A stretch of 64,000 nt of DNA from an uncultured Saprospiraceae bacterium. Lineage in GTDB: Bacteria; Bacteroidota; Bacteroidia; Chitinophagales; Saprospiraceae. The notes under the pieces are model-generated. The model did not search any database. It worked only from the letters and a program-made list of their open reading frames with translations, and was not told the origin of the DNA. Positions 18,267 through 27,019 of the stretch are shown here, piece by piece; the stretch's first letter is position 1; the number at the start of each line of letters is the position of its first letter. The DNA lies in contig CALEYL010000042.1 of the NCBI GenBank assembly GCA_937926205.1, forward strand, positions 29,314 through 93,313. Reading direction: 5' to 3'. Both the position numbers and the translations under genes were made by a program.

Positions 18267-18312
18267 CGCACCTGCATCCGGAGTACTGTCCGGTGCAGGT
18301 GCGTTTTTTTTT
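18267..18312 (+). terminator. Strong Rho-independent terminator, or leader attenuator
   Basis: CGCACCTGCA (18267-18276) pairs with TGCAGGTGCG (18294-18303), with an inner CCGG/CCGG pairing and nine T residues after it. It is placed to end the amylase transcript, but a promoter at 18189-18219 lies between the amylase stop and the hairpin. It would therefore also stop transcripts aimed at the gene at 18349. Confidence 0.85.
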
Positions 18313-18348
18313 GTTAACAGGCTTTTGTAAAAAACAAATCTGAACTTT

Positions 18349-20385
18349 ATGACTCCTCAAAATCAAGTAACTACTATGGTGGCAGCCAGCCTTTGGCTTT
18401 TCACCATCGGGCCCGCAATGTCTCAGCAACTTTCCATGAAATGGGGGGATATCCCTCCGGAAGACCTGGCTATGAAAGTCTACCTTCCAGATACAAGTGC
18501 GGAGGCATTGGTTCTGGGCAATTACGGCAACCTCGAAATTGACTTTTCCCGTGGCGACCTGCGCTATAATTTCGAGCAACATCGTCGGGTGAAAATCCTG
18601 AAACGCGCTGGTTTTCACAAAGGAGACATCACGATCACTTTCCTGAAAAAAGGGGAGAAGGTTTCCAACTTACAAGTCCAGGTTTTTACACCTGATGGGA
18701 AAAAATACAGTTTAAAAAACGCGGATATTTTTGAAGAAGCAGTGAACGAATCGGTGTCGCGGCTCCGATTTTCTGCACCCAATCTGACGGAAGGCGCTGT
18801 TATGGAATACCGCTACACCTTAGATTCTGAATACGCATTTCAATTACCGGAATGGTATTTTCAGGAAGACATCCCAACCCGTTGGAGCGAATATCGCTTA
18901 GCCATACCGGATTGGCTGCGCTATGTGATTCTGAGCCAGGGCCTCGATGCAAATACTCTGGTCACCACCGAGGGTCGGCAAATGATGTTGGTTCCCGGAT
19001 ATGAACACCAAAAAACCGGAATTAGCGGATCCACAAGCGTAGAAAAGGGTTACGATCGGGTTGAAGCCAACATCAAATATTACCGCTATCAAATGAAAGA
19101 GGTGCCCGCATTACGTGAAGAGCTTTTTACCACTACAATGGACGATTACTACGGCCGGGTACGGTTCCAGCTTGCAGCAACGGCCTTCCCCAATGGCGCG
19201 ATAACTCCCGTGCTGGGGTCCTGGGAAAAAGCCTCCAAAGAATTATTGGAACACGAGCGTTTTGGTCTTCAGTTTTTGAAATCCAGGCATTTTAAAAGGG
19301 CCAATGAAGCCTTACAGGCGCAACTGGCTGCAGCAGGCAATAATGATGAAAAAGTAGAGGTCATCTATCATTTTCTAAATCATACCATGCAATGGGACGG
19401 GCGCTATAGCTTCATGGCAGGCACTGATCTGGAAGACTGCTTCGAACAGAAAAAAGGCAATAGCGCAGAGCTGAACCTTTTGTTTCTGGCGCTGCTGAAG
19501 GCTAATGATATCCGGTGCCATCCTTTGCTGCTCAGCACCCGAAACCATGGCCGTGTCGTTGATTTGTATCCGATTTTGGATCAATTTAACCACGTGGCTG
19601 TTTTGGTTGAGCACGGCGGACAAATGGTTGTCGCAGATATCGGATCTCCGTATCAAACCCTTGGCTATCCACGCATGGAGTCACTGAATGGAAGGGCCTG
19701 GCTGGTCGATGAGACAAATCCGCAGTGGATTGACTTACCCCCACTTTCGGGAGGAACAGTTAAGTTGGCAACGCTGAAACTGGATGAAAACGGCCAGGCA
19801 ACAGGGACCATACAATATAAGATATCGGGGTACGATGCCTTTTCCTGGCGGGAAAAATTAGCTACACAAAAAGACAAAGCAGTTATAATGAAAGCATTGC
19901 TTAGCGAGCAATACCCCGATGTTATAGTAGATGAGGTAAAGACTGAGATCCCCGAGGATCTTTCCAGATCGATTACCATTGCTTTCCAATGTACACTCCC
20001 GGAAATGGCCGCAGCCAATGGCGATTTGCTTTACCTGTCGCCCGTACTGGATCCCCTTTTTAGCGAAAACCCATTTAAGCTTGAGGATCGCAAATTTCCG
20101 GTTGACATTCCTTATATTTTTTCAGACAAATTCGTCTCACAATTGGAGTTGCCCGAAGGTTATGTGTTGGAAGATAAACCGGAGCCCACAAAATTAGCCC
20201 TCCCTGACAATGGCGGAACCTTTCACTATAGCCTCTCACAAATCGGCAATAAACTCAACCTGGTCACCGAAGTCAAAATTTTACAACTGCGGTTCGAACC
20301 GGAAGCATACGGTGGATTGCGGCATTTTTTCAACCTGTTCATAGAAAAACAAGAGAGCCCGATTGTTCTAAAACGCAAAAATTAA
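18349..20385 (+). CDS. DUF3857/transglutaminase-like protein, catalytic Cys replaced by Ser
   Basis: 678 residues with a signal peptide (cut near AMSQQ). An N-terminal DUF3857 beta domain (about 40-250) is followed by a transglutaminase-like core. In the core, the position normally held by the catalytic Cys reads GNSAEL (Ser372), while FNHVAVL supplies the His and VADIGS the Asp. The enzyme may be inactive or act as a binding protein. The last about 200 residues are beta-rich. The protein is probably periplasmic. The paralogue starts five bases later, so the pair is an operon. A strong hairpin lies in its likely leader. Confidence 0.85.
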   Translation: MTPQNQVTTMVAASLWLFTIGPAMSQQLSMKWGDIPPEDLAMKVYLPDTSAEALVLGNYGNLEIDFSRGDLRYNFEQHRRVKILKRAGFHKGDITITFLKKGEKVSNLQVQVFTPDGKKYSLKNADIFEEAVNESVSRLRFSAPNLTEGAVMEYRYTLDSEYAFQLPEWYFQEDIPTRWSEYRLAIPDWLRYVILSQGLDANTLVTTEGRQMMLVPGYEHQKTGISGSTSVEKGYDRVEANIKYYRYQMKEVPALREELFTTTMDDYYGRVRFQLAATAFPNGAITPVLGSWEKASKELLEHERFGLQFLKSRHFKRANEALQAQLAAAGNNDEKVEVIYHFLNHTMQWDGRYSFMAGTDLEDCFEQKKGNSAELNLLFLALLKANDIRCHPLLLSTRNHGRVVDLYPILDQFNHVAVLVEHGGQMVVADIGSPYQTLGYPRMESLNGRAWLVDETNPQWIDLPPLSGGTVKLATLKLDENGQATGTIQYKISGYDAFSWREKLATQKDKAVIMKALLSEQYPDVIVDEVKTEIPEDLSRSITIAFQCTLPEMAAANGDLLYLSPVLDPLFSENPFKLEDRKFPVDIPYIFSDKFVSQLELPEGYVLEDKPEPTKLALPDNGGTFHYSLSQIGNKLNLVTEVKILQLRFEPEAYGGLRHFFNLFIEKQESPIVLKRKN

Positions 20386-20390
20386 CCCTA

Positions 20391-22307
20391 ATGAAGCTTC
20401 CTCTCAATTACATCCCTTTGATTTTTCTGGGATTTATGCAGCATCTTCCTGCTCAAAATGCGGCTTACAACATTTTCGGCATTCCCGACTCTCTGTTGCA
20501 GAATGCCAATGAAGTCGTGCGAAAAGACGACCAGATTTTTACAGTAGAATCGCTTCGTTCCGGAAAGCTGGTCCGCCAGAAAGTGGTCACCATCCTGAAT
20601 AGTAAGAGTGATGCCAACCTGCTGTTGCTTCCATACGATAAAGAAACCAAAGTAAAAAAAATGGAAGCCAGATTGTACAATGCTTATGGCCAATTGATAC
20701 GCGAAGCCCAAAAATCAGAAATCATTGATCAAAGCGCCATCAACGATTTTTCCATATATGAAGACACCCGGATCAAAGGGTTGGAGATTGTGCACAGCGA
20801 ATATCCTTATACCGTTGCTTTTGAGTACGAAATGGAACTGAAAGGGATTCAGTATTGCAATTACCCCAATTGGTATATTCAGGATTTTGCCACTTCTGTT
20901 CAGGAAGCCAGCTTTAAAGTCAGTCTGCCTTCAGGCATGCATTTTTTCCATCATACGCTTAACATCCACCTTGCTCCTGATATTCAAAAAGTTGAAAACA
21001 GGGAAGTTTTCAGCTGGTCGGTACGCAACCTGCCTGCCATCCCTTTCGAACCCAGTGCACCGCCGCCATCCGCCCTGTTGCCAGCTGTTTTTACTGCGCC
21101 GGATCAATTTCAGTGGAATAGTTTTCAGGGAAGTATGGCAAGCTGGAAAACATATGGGGATTTTATGTATACCCTGTTCAAAGGACGCGATGTATTGCCG
21201 GAATCTGTGGCCAAAGAAGTGCGGCGTATAGCAGGCGAGGCGGGCACGGGGCGGGCACGCATTGATGCCCTTTACCATTATCTGCAAACCAACATGCGTT
21301 ATGTCAGCGTGCAACTTGGAATTGGCGGCTGGCAGCCCTTTGATGCCCAATATGTGAGTGAAAAAAAGTATGGCGATTGCAAAGCGCTGACAAATTTCAT
21401 GAAGGCACTCCTGAAAGAAGCCGATATTGAGGCGTATCCAGCGCTGATTTACAGCGGCCAGCTTGAATACGAAGTCCAGGAAGATTTTACTTCCCCGGCC
21501 TTTAACCATGTGGTGCTCTATATTCCTGCTGAAAACTATTGGCTGGAATGTACCAGCAACCATTTTCCTCCGAACTATCTAGGCCAAAGCAACTCGGATA
21601 GAAACGCGATGCTCATTACACCGGAAGGGGGGAAATTGATTCGAACACCAGCGCTTTCCTTTGAATCCAATTTGGAATCCCACAAAATTTCCGTGCAATT
21701 AAATCAGGATGGCGGCGCCCGTGTAGAAGTACGTGCCCTGTATACGGGTGCTGATCACGAAGAATGGCGTTATCTCCTTCATGAACTTTCTCACGAAGAA
21801 GCCGCCAAACACCTCATTGAAAGCAGCTCCCTGCCTTCATTTTCTTTGGAAAAATTTGAAATAGATGCACCTGCTGACCTTCCGGAGAGTAAGGTATTTT
21901 ATGTCGCAAAAGTTGGCCGGTTTGTTACCAAAGCGGGAAAGCGTCTATTTGTGCCTTTAAATGCGGTTACACCTTCCAGAGGGGTGCCTGCCGGGCAGGA
22001 ACTTCGCAGACATCCGTTGCTCATCAGACGCGGATATACCGAACGCGATGAAATTACCCTCCAAATACCGGAAGGATATGAGGTAGAAAGCCTTCCTGAT
22101 ACTTTGTTTGAGCAAAAAACTGATTTTGGAACTTACCGCTTTGAGCTGGTACGCGACGCCCGCCAATCCAGCATTTTATGCAAACGAGAGCTGATCGTCC
22201 ACGCCGGAACCTGGCCTGCCGACCGCTATCTGGAATACCGCGATTTTTTTAAGCAGATAACAAAAATGGATGGAGCGAAGGTTATTTTGGTTGAAAAAAA
22301 GACCTGA
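20391..22307 (+). CDS. DUF3857 and transglutaminase-domain protein with intact Cys
   Basis: 638 residues. A signal peptide (cut near LPAQN) precedes a DUF3857 domain (about 45-240) and a transglutaminase core with GDCKAL (Cys330), a His in FNHVVLY and WLECTS, where Glu takes the place of the usual Asp. This fits the Bacteroidota relatives of transglutaminase/protease proteins. The substrate is unknown. Compared with the upstream paralogue it keeps the nucleophile, so the pair may combine one active and one inactive member. Confidence 0.87.
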   Translation: MKLPLNYIPLIFLGFMQHLPAQNAAYNIFGIPDSLLQNANEVVRKDDQIFTVESLRSGKLVRQKVVTILNSKSDANLLLLPYDKETKVKKMEARLYNAYGQLIREAQKSEIIDQSAINDFSIYEDTRIKGLEIVHSEYPYTVAFEYEMELKGIQYCNYPNWYIQDFATSVQEASFKVSLPSGMHFFHHTLNIHLAPDIQKVENREVFSWSVRNLPAIPFEPSAPPPSALLPAVFTAPDQFQWNSFQGSMASWKTYGDFMYTLFKGRDVLPESVAKEVRRIAGEAGTGRARIDALYHYLQTNMRYVSVQLGIGGWQPFDAQYVSEKKYGDCKALTNFMKALLKEADIEAYPALIYSGQLEYEVQEDFTSPAFNHVVLYIPAENYWLECTSNHFPPNYLGQSNSDRNAMLITPEGGKLIRTPALSFESNLESHKISVQLNQDGGARVEVRALYTGADHEEWRYLLHELSHEEAAKHLIESSSLPSFSLEKFEIDAPADLPESKVFYVAKVGRFVTKAGKRLFVPLNAVTPSRGVPAGQELRRHPLLIRRGYTERDEITLQIPEGYEVESLPDTLFEQKTDFGTYRFELVRDARQSSILCKRELIVHAGTWPADRYLEYRDFFKQITKMDGAKVILVEKKT

Positions 22308-22316
22308 TGCCCTAAG

Positions 22317-23042
22317 CTAATTTGCTGCCAGAAAATCCCCGTTCAGGCACAAGCGCGAAACCGTCGGATGTTCACTTCCGCCAATCGGTTCGAGGGTGAT
22401 GTTGAGACTCTGAGCCTCCGGAATGTAGCGCAATGCCTGCAAGTGGGTAGCTTTTGGCTCAATGAGCCCCATATTAATCATAACGCCTTCTACATCGGCC
22501 CAAATCTGGTATTGTTGTCCGATGGGCGCCTGAGGCAGGCGAAGGGGATTGAAATAAGCACTTTTTGCCGTATGGTTCCAATAGACCAGCGCTTTTGCTT
22601 TTGGCAGTTGGTCTGTCCCGTTCAGGTAAACCGGGCGGGTGTCTTCGTGTTCCAGAAAAGCGAGCATGTCTGCTGTTTCGAGGCAGGTTTTATAGGCCGT
22701 TTGGCATCCTGCCAATGCCTGCTCGTTTGCAAGTATCCTGTTGTTTGCCTTGTTCCAACCGTTTGCGAAAAATGCGCACGCAATAAGCAATGAGGCTGCA
22801 ATTCCGATTGCCCACGCCGGAATTCTGGCAGGCGATTTGACCGGTATTTTTACAGCCGCCGAAAAATCCGGCAGCTGCTGGGCAGCATACGCGTCAACCT
22901 CCTTTTTCAGGGATTCCGCTTTACTCCTAATGTCAGGAAAGTTCTTGATATAGCGCTCTACAATGGCAGTATCTTCCGCATTAGTTAGTCCGAGCACGTA
23001 CTGTTCCAGCAATCCTGATGTTAAAAAACGCTCTTTATCCAT
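22317..23042 (-). CDS. RskA-like anti-sigma factor
   Basis: 241 residues. The N-terminal cytoplasmic part (LLEQYVLGLTNAEDTAIVER, about 11-30) matches the anti-sigma domain. One membrane segment spans about 75-95 (AWAIGIAASLLIACAFFANG). The outer RskA domain contains QYQIWADVEGVMINMG. Such proteins hold an ECF sigma factor at the membrane. No sigma gene adjoins it; the ECF gene at 14324 is the nearest candidate. It converges on the DUF3857 pair with a gap of nine bases. Confidence 0.85.
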   Translation of the reverse strand: MDKERFLTSGLLEQYVLGLTNAEDTAIVERYIKNFPDIRSKAESLKKEVDAYAAQQLPDFSAAVKIPVKSPARIPAWAIGIAASLLIACAFFANGWNKANNRILANEQALAGCQTAYKTCLETADMLAFLEHEDTRPVYLNGTDQLPKAKALVYWNHTAKSAYFNPLRLPQAPIGQQYQIWADVEGVMINMGLIEPKATHLQALRYIPEAQSLNITLEPIGGSEHPTVSRLCLNGDFLAAN

Positions 23043-23226
23043 TTCCTGAACAGGGTCAATTAATAAATGCTCCCGACAAGGGGTTCATAAAAAAAGTTAA
23101 ATTATTGGGAAATCGGAAATTCTAACAAAAATGGCCGATCAATGTTCATGAGAGCCTGGTTGCAGAAAAAAATTCCGGTCAATTCTTCATCTAGCTTTCG
23201 TATCTTAGAGGCAAAAGTTCATTTGT

Positions 23227-24768
23227 ATGAGACGAATCACCGCTTTTTATTTTTTGGCGATAGCGCTGCTTTTTCATGCCTGCCAAACTCCAAAACAGGC
23301 TGCCCAAATAACGGCGCCTGTGGAATTAAGCATCCTTCAGCTCAATGATGTCTACGAAATTGCACCGCTCGAAGGCGGAAAAGCCGGTGGCCTTGCCAGA
23401 GTAGCGACCGTACTCAGGGACCTGGAGCGCGAAAACCCCAATACCATCGCTGTTTTGTCGGGCGACTTTTTAAGTCCTTCTTTCATCGGCAGCCTGAAAA
23501 TGGAGAACGGTGACCGCATTGCAGGTCTGCAAATGGTAGAAGCCCTGAATGCTGTTGGTCTGGACTATGTGACTTTCGGCAACCACGAATTCGACAACAA
23601 AGATCCTTTGCTGCTCAAAAAACGCATGGATGCCAGCCAGTTTCGCTATACCAGTTGCAATGCGCTGGAGGTGAAAAACGGCCAAAAGGGACCATTTATG
23701 CAAGCGCTGGACGGGAAAGATGTTCCTGTACCGGAATATGTCATCCGCGAATTTTCCAATGGCAATGGCGGCAAGTTCAGGTTGGGCATCATTGGGGTGT
23801 TATTGCCTTTCGCCAGGCAAGACTATGTTCATTATTTACCGGTTTTTGAAACTTTCCAGGCAACCCTTAAAAAATTGCGCCCTCAGGTAGATGCTGTTGT
23901 TGCCCTGACCCATTTGGTTATAGAGGATGACGAAAAACTGGCTGCAGCTGCGCCCGGTGTTTTGCTGTTTATGGGGGGGCATGATCACACCAATATGAGC
24001 CGTTTTGTAGAAAGCACTGTGATTACCAAAGCAGATGCAAATGCCAAAACAGTATACATTCACCGCATTTCATTCCATCCGGACAGTAAAATAGCGACGG
24101 TGCGCTCGTCTCTGAAAACGATAGACGATCGCATCGCTGAAGACGGGGCCACCAAAGCTGTCGTTGAAAAATGGCAGGCTTACGCCAATAAAGCCATGAC
24201 CCAAATGGGATACCAACCCGAACGCATCCTGATGCACGCCCAAACCCCGCTCGAATGCACAGAATCGGCCGTCCGCAGTCGGCCAACCAATTATGGCCAG
24301 CTTGCAGCAGCCGCGTTTTCTACGGCATGGCCGGGCGCCGATGTCTATCTGCTCAACAGCGGCTCTATGCGCGTTGACGACAACCTCTCGGGCGACATCA
24401 CCGAATACGATGTGCTGCGTACTTTTCCTTTTGCAGGCAGTATTGTCGAAATGGAGTTGCCCGGCGATGTTCTGAAACAGGTCCTTGATATTGGCCTGGT
24501 AACAAACCGTACGGAAGGCGGCTATTTTCAGACCGCACGGGTAGAAGACAAGGGTGGGCAGTGGCAAATTGGCTCGGAACCACTCCGTCCGGATAAACGC
24601 TATCGCGTGGTCCTGCCTAAATTTGTCGCCGAAGGCAATGAGCGCAACCTCGATCTGCTCAAAAACCATCGTTTCCGCGAACAACCATCGTTTTCTGTAA
24701 AGGGCACTTCCATAAAAAATGACGTGCGGGATATTGTCATTTACCACATGAGCCAGCTGAAGAAATAA
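23227..24768 (+). CDS. 5'-nucleotidase/2',3'-cyclic phosphodiesterase family lipoprotein (UshA-like)
   Basis: 513 residues. A lipobox ends at Cys19 (LFHAC). The metallophosphatase core shows LNDVYE, SGD, GNHEFDN (118-124), THL (His229) and GGHDH (250-254), the metal ligands of this family. The C-terminal 5'-nucleotidase domain contains LLNSGSMRVDD. It likely dephosphorylates extracellular nucleotides at the cell envelope. The usual first motif has His or Phe after ND; here it is ND-V-Y-E. It lies 45 bases before cysQ on the same strand, which may reflect joint handling of phosphonucleotides. Confidence 0.9.
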   Translation: MRRITAFYFLAIALLFHACQTPKQAAQITAPVELSILQLNDVYEIAPLEGGKAGGLARVATVLRDLERENPNTIAVLSGDFLSPSFIGSLKMENGDRIAGLQMVEALNAVGLDYVTFGNHEFDNKDPLLLKKRMDASQFRYTSCNALEVKNGQKGPFMQALDGKDVPVPEYVIREFSNGNGGKFRLGIIGVLLPFARQDYVHYLPVFETFQATLKKLRPQVDAVVALTHLVIEDDEKLAAAAPGVLLFMGGHDHTNMSRFVESTVITKADANAKTVYIHRISFHPDSKIATVRSSLKTIDDRIAEDGATKAVVEKWQAYANKAMTQMGYQPERILMHAQTPLECTESAVRSRPTNYGQLAAAAFSTAWPGADVYLLNSGSMRVDDNLSGDITEYDVLRTFPFAGSIVEMELPGDVLKQVLDIGLVTNRTEGGYFQTARVEDKGGQWQIGSEPLRPDKRYRVVLPKFVAEGNERNLDLLKNHRFREQPSFSVKGTSIKNDVRDIVIYHMSQLKK

Positions 24769-24813
24769 GCTGCAATCCCGCTAAATATTGTTTATTCATT
24801 AACCCACGATCGC

Positions 24814-25593
24814 ATGACGCTAATTGAAATCGCAAATACGGTTACCGAAATTGCGAAAAGTGCCGGTGCTGCCATCCTCAGCATTTACCACAATGTGGAT
24901 GACATGCAGGTTTACCTGAAAGCCGACCAATCGCCTGTTACCATTGCCGACCGTGCTGCGAACGATATCATTTGCAGCGGTTTGTCTTTATTGCCGGAAA
25001 AGTATCCCATCATCGCTGAAGAAAGCAGGCAAATTCCATTTGAAGAGCGCCGGCATTACCACACCTACTGGCTGGTAGACCCTCTTGACGGCACCAAAGA
25101 GTTTTTGAAAAAGAATGGCGAATTTGCTGTAAACATCGCTTTGGTCGAAGCAGGTCGCCCGGTTTTAGGGGTTATTTTTGACCCCTGCGCCAATGAAATA
25201 TACTGGGCGGTAAAGGACCACGGGGCTTTTCTTGAAAGAAACGGGCATACAAGCCGCCTTAAAGCGGCCTCTTTTCAATTGAAGGATCCCGGATTGAAAG
25301 TGACTTGCTCGCGCTCCCATCTCAATGAAGCCACACAAGCATACATTGACACCCTGACAGATCCGGTCATTATCCCGAAAGGCAGCGCGCTTAAATTTTT
25401 GCTACTGGCATCCGGTGAAGCGCATTTGTATCCCCGGGTCGGGCAAACCAGCGAGTGGGATACCGGAGCTGCACAGATTATTCTTGAAGAAGCCGGCGGC
25501 GCATTGCTGGATTTTTACAGCGGCAAGCCCCTCGTTTACAACAAAGAAGCGCTGGTGAATCCGGATTTTATTGCCATGGGTCACCTGAATTAG
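24814..25593 (+). CDS. cysQ: 3'(2'),5'-bisphosphate nucleotidase CysQ
   Basis: 259 residues, the usual CysQ length. Inositol-monophosphatase fold motifs are present: DPLDGTKEF from Asp89, the metal site, and EWDTGAAQ around Trp215-Asp216. It removes the 3'-phosphate from PAP, a by-product of sulfate assimilation, in the cytoplasm. It follows the 5'-nucleotidase gene after 45 bases. Confidence 0.93.
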   Translation: MTLIEIANTVTEIAKSAGAAILSIYHNVDDMQVYLKADQSPVTIADRAANDIICSGLSLLPEKYPIIAEESRQIPFEERRHYHTYWLVDPLDGTKEFLKKNGEFAVNIALVEAGRPVLGVIFDPCANEIYWAVKDHGAFLERNGHTSRLKAASFQLKDPGLKVTCSRSHLNEATQAYIDTLTDPVIIPKGSALKFLLLASGEAHLYPRVGQTSEWDTGAAQIILEEAGGALLDFYSGKPLVYNKEALVNPDFIAMGHLN

Positions 25594-25622
25594 GCATTGG
25601 ATAATTAATAACAACAATAAGT

Positions 25623-25737
25623 ATGAAAAGAGTAACCGGCATCGGCGGCATCTTTTTTAAGTGTCAGAATCCGGCGCAATTAAAAAGTGGTATAGCCTTT
25701 TAAAGATTTGTACGGGGAAGACGGCGCTACCAAATAA
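25623..25737 (+). pseudogene. Remnant of a VOC/glyoxalase-family gene
   Basis: The frame at 25623-25703 reads MKRVTGIGGIFFKCQNPAQL and then breaks. The N-terminus is the typical start of small Bacteroidota VOC (glyoxalase/bleomycin-resistance) proteins, with the metal-ligand region. Changing frame near 25682 gives KKWYSLL, and a third piece at 25711-25737 reads YGEDGATK then stop, which fits the loop after the first strand of the same family. The rest of the gene is missing. This is a decayed fragment. Confidence 0.6.
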
Positions 25738-25745
25738 GCAGGCCG

Positions 25746-26948
25746 TCACACCAGCGCTAAAGGCTCAAATCGCTGCCCCAGAATAGCGGCGGCGTCTGCC
25801 TCCAGCCACCGGTTGAGTATGGTGGCATAAACCTGCCGAAAATCCGTATCATACTTCAGGTCGCCGTCGTCAAGCTGGCTTAAATTGGGTGCAGCATTAC
25901 AAAATCCGGCTTTTTTCAAACCGCCTCCAAGCAAAAAAAGGTTGTTTGCTGCCCCGTGATCGGTTCCGCCTGAGCCATTTTGCTTAACCCGCCTTCCAAA
26001 CTCCGAAAAGGTCATAATGAGCGTTTCGTCAAGCAGTCTTTTCGACTTCAAATCCTGAATAAAAGCTTTCATACCATCAGCATATTGGCGCAACAGTCGT
26101 TCCTGCTGGGGTTTCTGATTGGCGTGGGTATCAAAGCCGGTAAGGCTGACGTAGTAAATGCGGATGTCAGAATCCGCCGTCATCAATTCTGCTATTTGTT
26201 TCAGGTCTTTGCCAAACGGCGTTTGCGGATATTCCGCTTTGGCGCGGTGGGTTTGCATTTGCTGGTGCAGATAACCGGCTGAAGCCTGCGTATCGGCCAT
26301 TACCTTGTAGAGGTAGGCCACGTTTTCTTCATCGTGGTGACCGACTGTTGCCCCGTATTTGCCCACTGCTTTGAGCAGGCGGCTGTCGGTTGTCCGTTTC
26401 AATTGCGCAATGTCGCTGACGGCAAAGCCATTCCGAAGGTTTCCTTTTAAGGCAAGACTGAGTCCATCATCTACTTCTAATGCGTGGTAAGGCTTGTCAC
26501 AACCTTCACAATGGGTATCCAGATAGCGTCCGATCCAGCCTGTGGCCAGATAGTCGCTGCTGTCGCTGGCAGTGTGCCAGATGTCCATGGAGCGAAAATG
26601 CGACCGGTCGGGATTCGGGTACCCTACATTGTTCAGGATGCTGACGAGGCCTTCGTCGTACAATTCCCGCAGGGACTGCAGGGCCGGATGGAACCCCAGT
26701 TCCTCACTCACCGGCAATACTTCGCTGCTCTTTAGCGCCAGAGAAGGGCGGTTCTGGTAGTATAAGTCGTTGCGGTAAGGTACAATGGTGTTGAGGCCAT
26801 CATTACCGCCTGAAAATTGTACGACAACCAGTTTTTTCCCAGCCTGCCCGCCAAGCAGGCGTTTCGATTGAAAATCCATCAAAAATGACGGCGCCATCAG
26901 GGCGGTAGACGCCAGCGCGGTAGACCTTAAAAAATCCCTTCTTTTCAT
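25746..26948 (-). CDS. DUF1501 family protein
   Basis: 400 residues with a twin-arginine-type signal (MKRRDFLRST) and the DUF1501 sulfatase-like fold: VVQFSGGNDGLNTIVPYRND at about 41-60, RSHFRSMDIWHTAS, TDHGAAN near the C-terminus. Members of this family are exported and always paired with DUF1800 proteins in Bacteroidota and Planctomycetota; their reaction is not known. The DUF1800 gene lies 71 bases upstream on the same strand, so they form an operon. Confidence 0.9.
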   Translation of the reverse strand: MKRRDFLRSTALASTALMAPSFLMDFQSKRLLGGQAGKKLVVVQFSGGNDGLNTIVPYRNDLYYQNRPSLALKSSEVLPVSEELGFHPALQSLRELYDEGLVSILNNVGYPNPDRSHFRSMDIWHTASDSSDYLATGWIGRYLDTHCEGCDKPYHALEVDDGLSLALKGNLRNGFAVSDIAQLKRTTDSRLLKAVGKYGATVGHHDEENVAYLYKVMADTQASAGYLHQQMQTHRAKAEYPQTPFGKDLKQIAELMTADSDIRIYYVSLTGFDTHANQKPQQERLLRQYADGMKAFIQDLKSKRLLDETLIMTFSEFGRRVKQNGSGGTDHGAANNLFLLGGGLKKAGFCNAAPNLSQLDDGDLKYDTDFRQVYATILNRWLEADAAAILGQRFEPLALV

Positions 26949-27019
26949 GTTTCTTCTTTTTTGATTCGCTGGTTTTTAAGAGCTTGTGTCGTCAGACCAA
27001 TTTGAGCTAAAGCCTGTCG

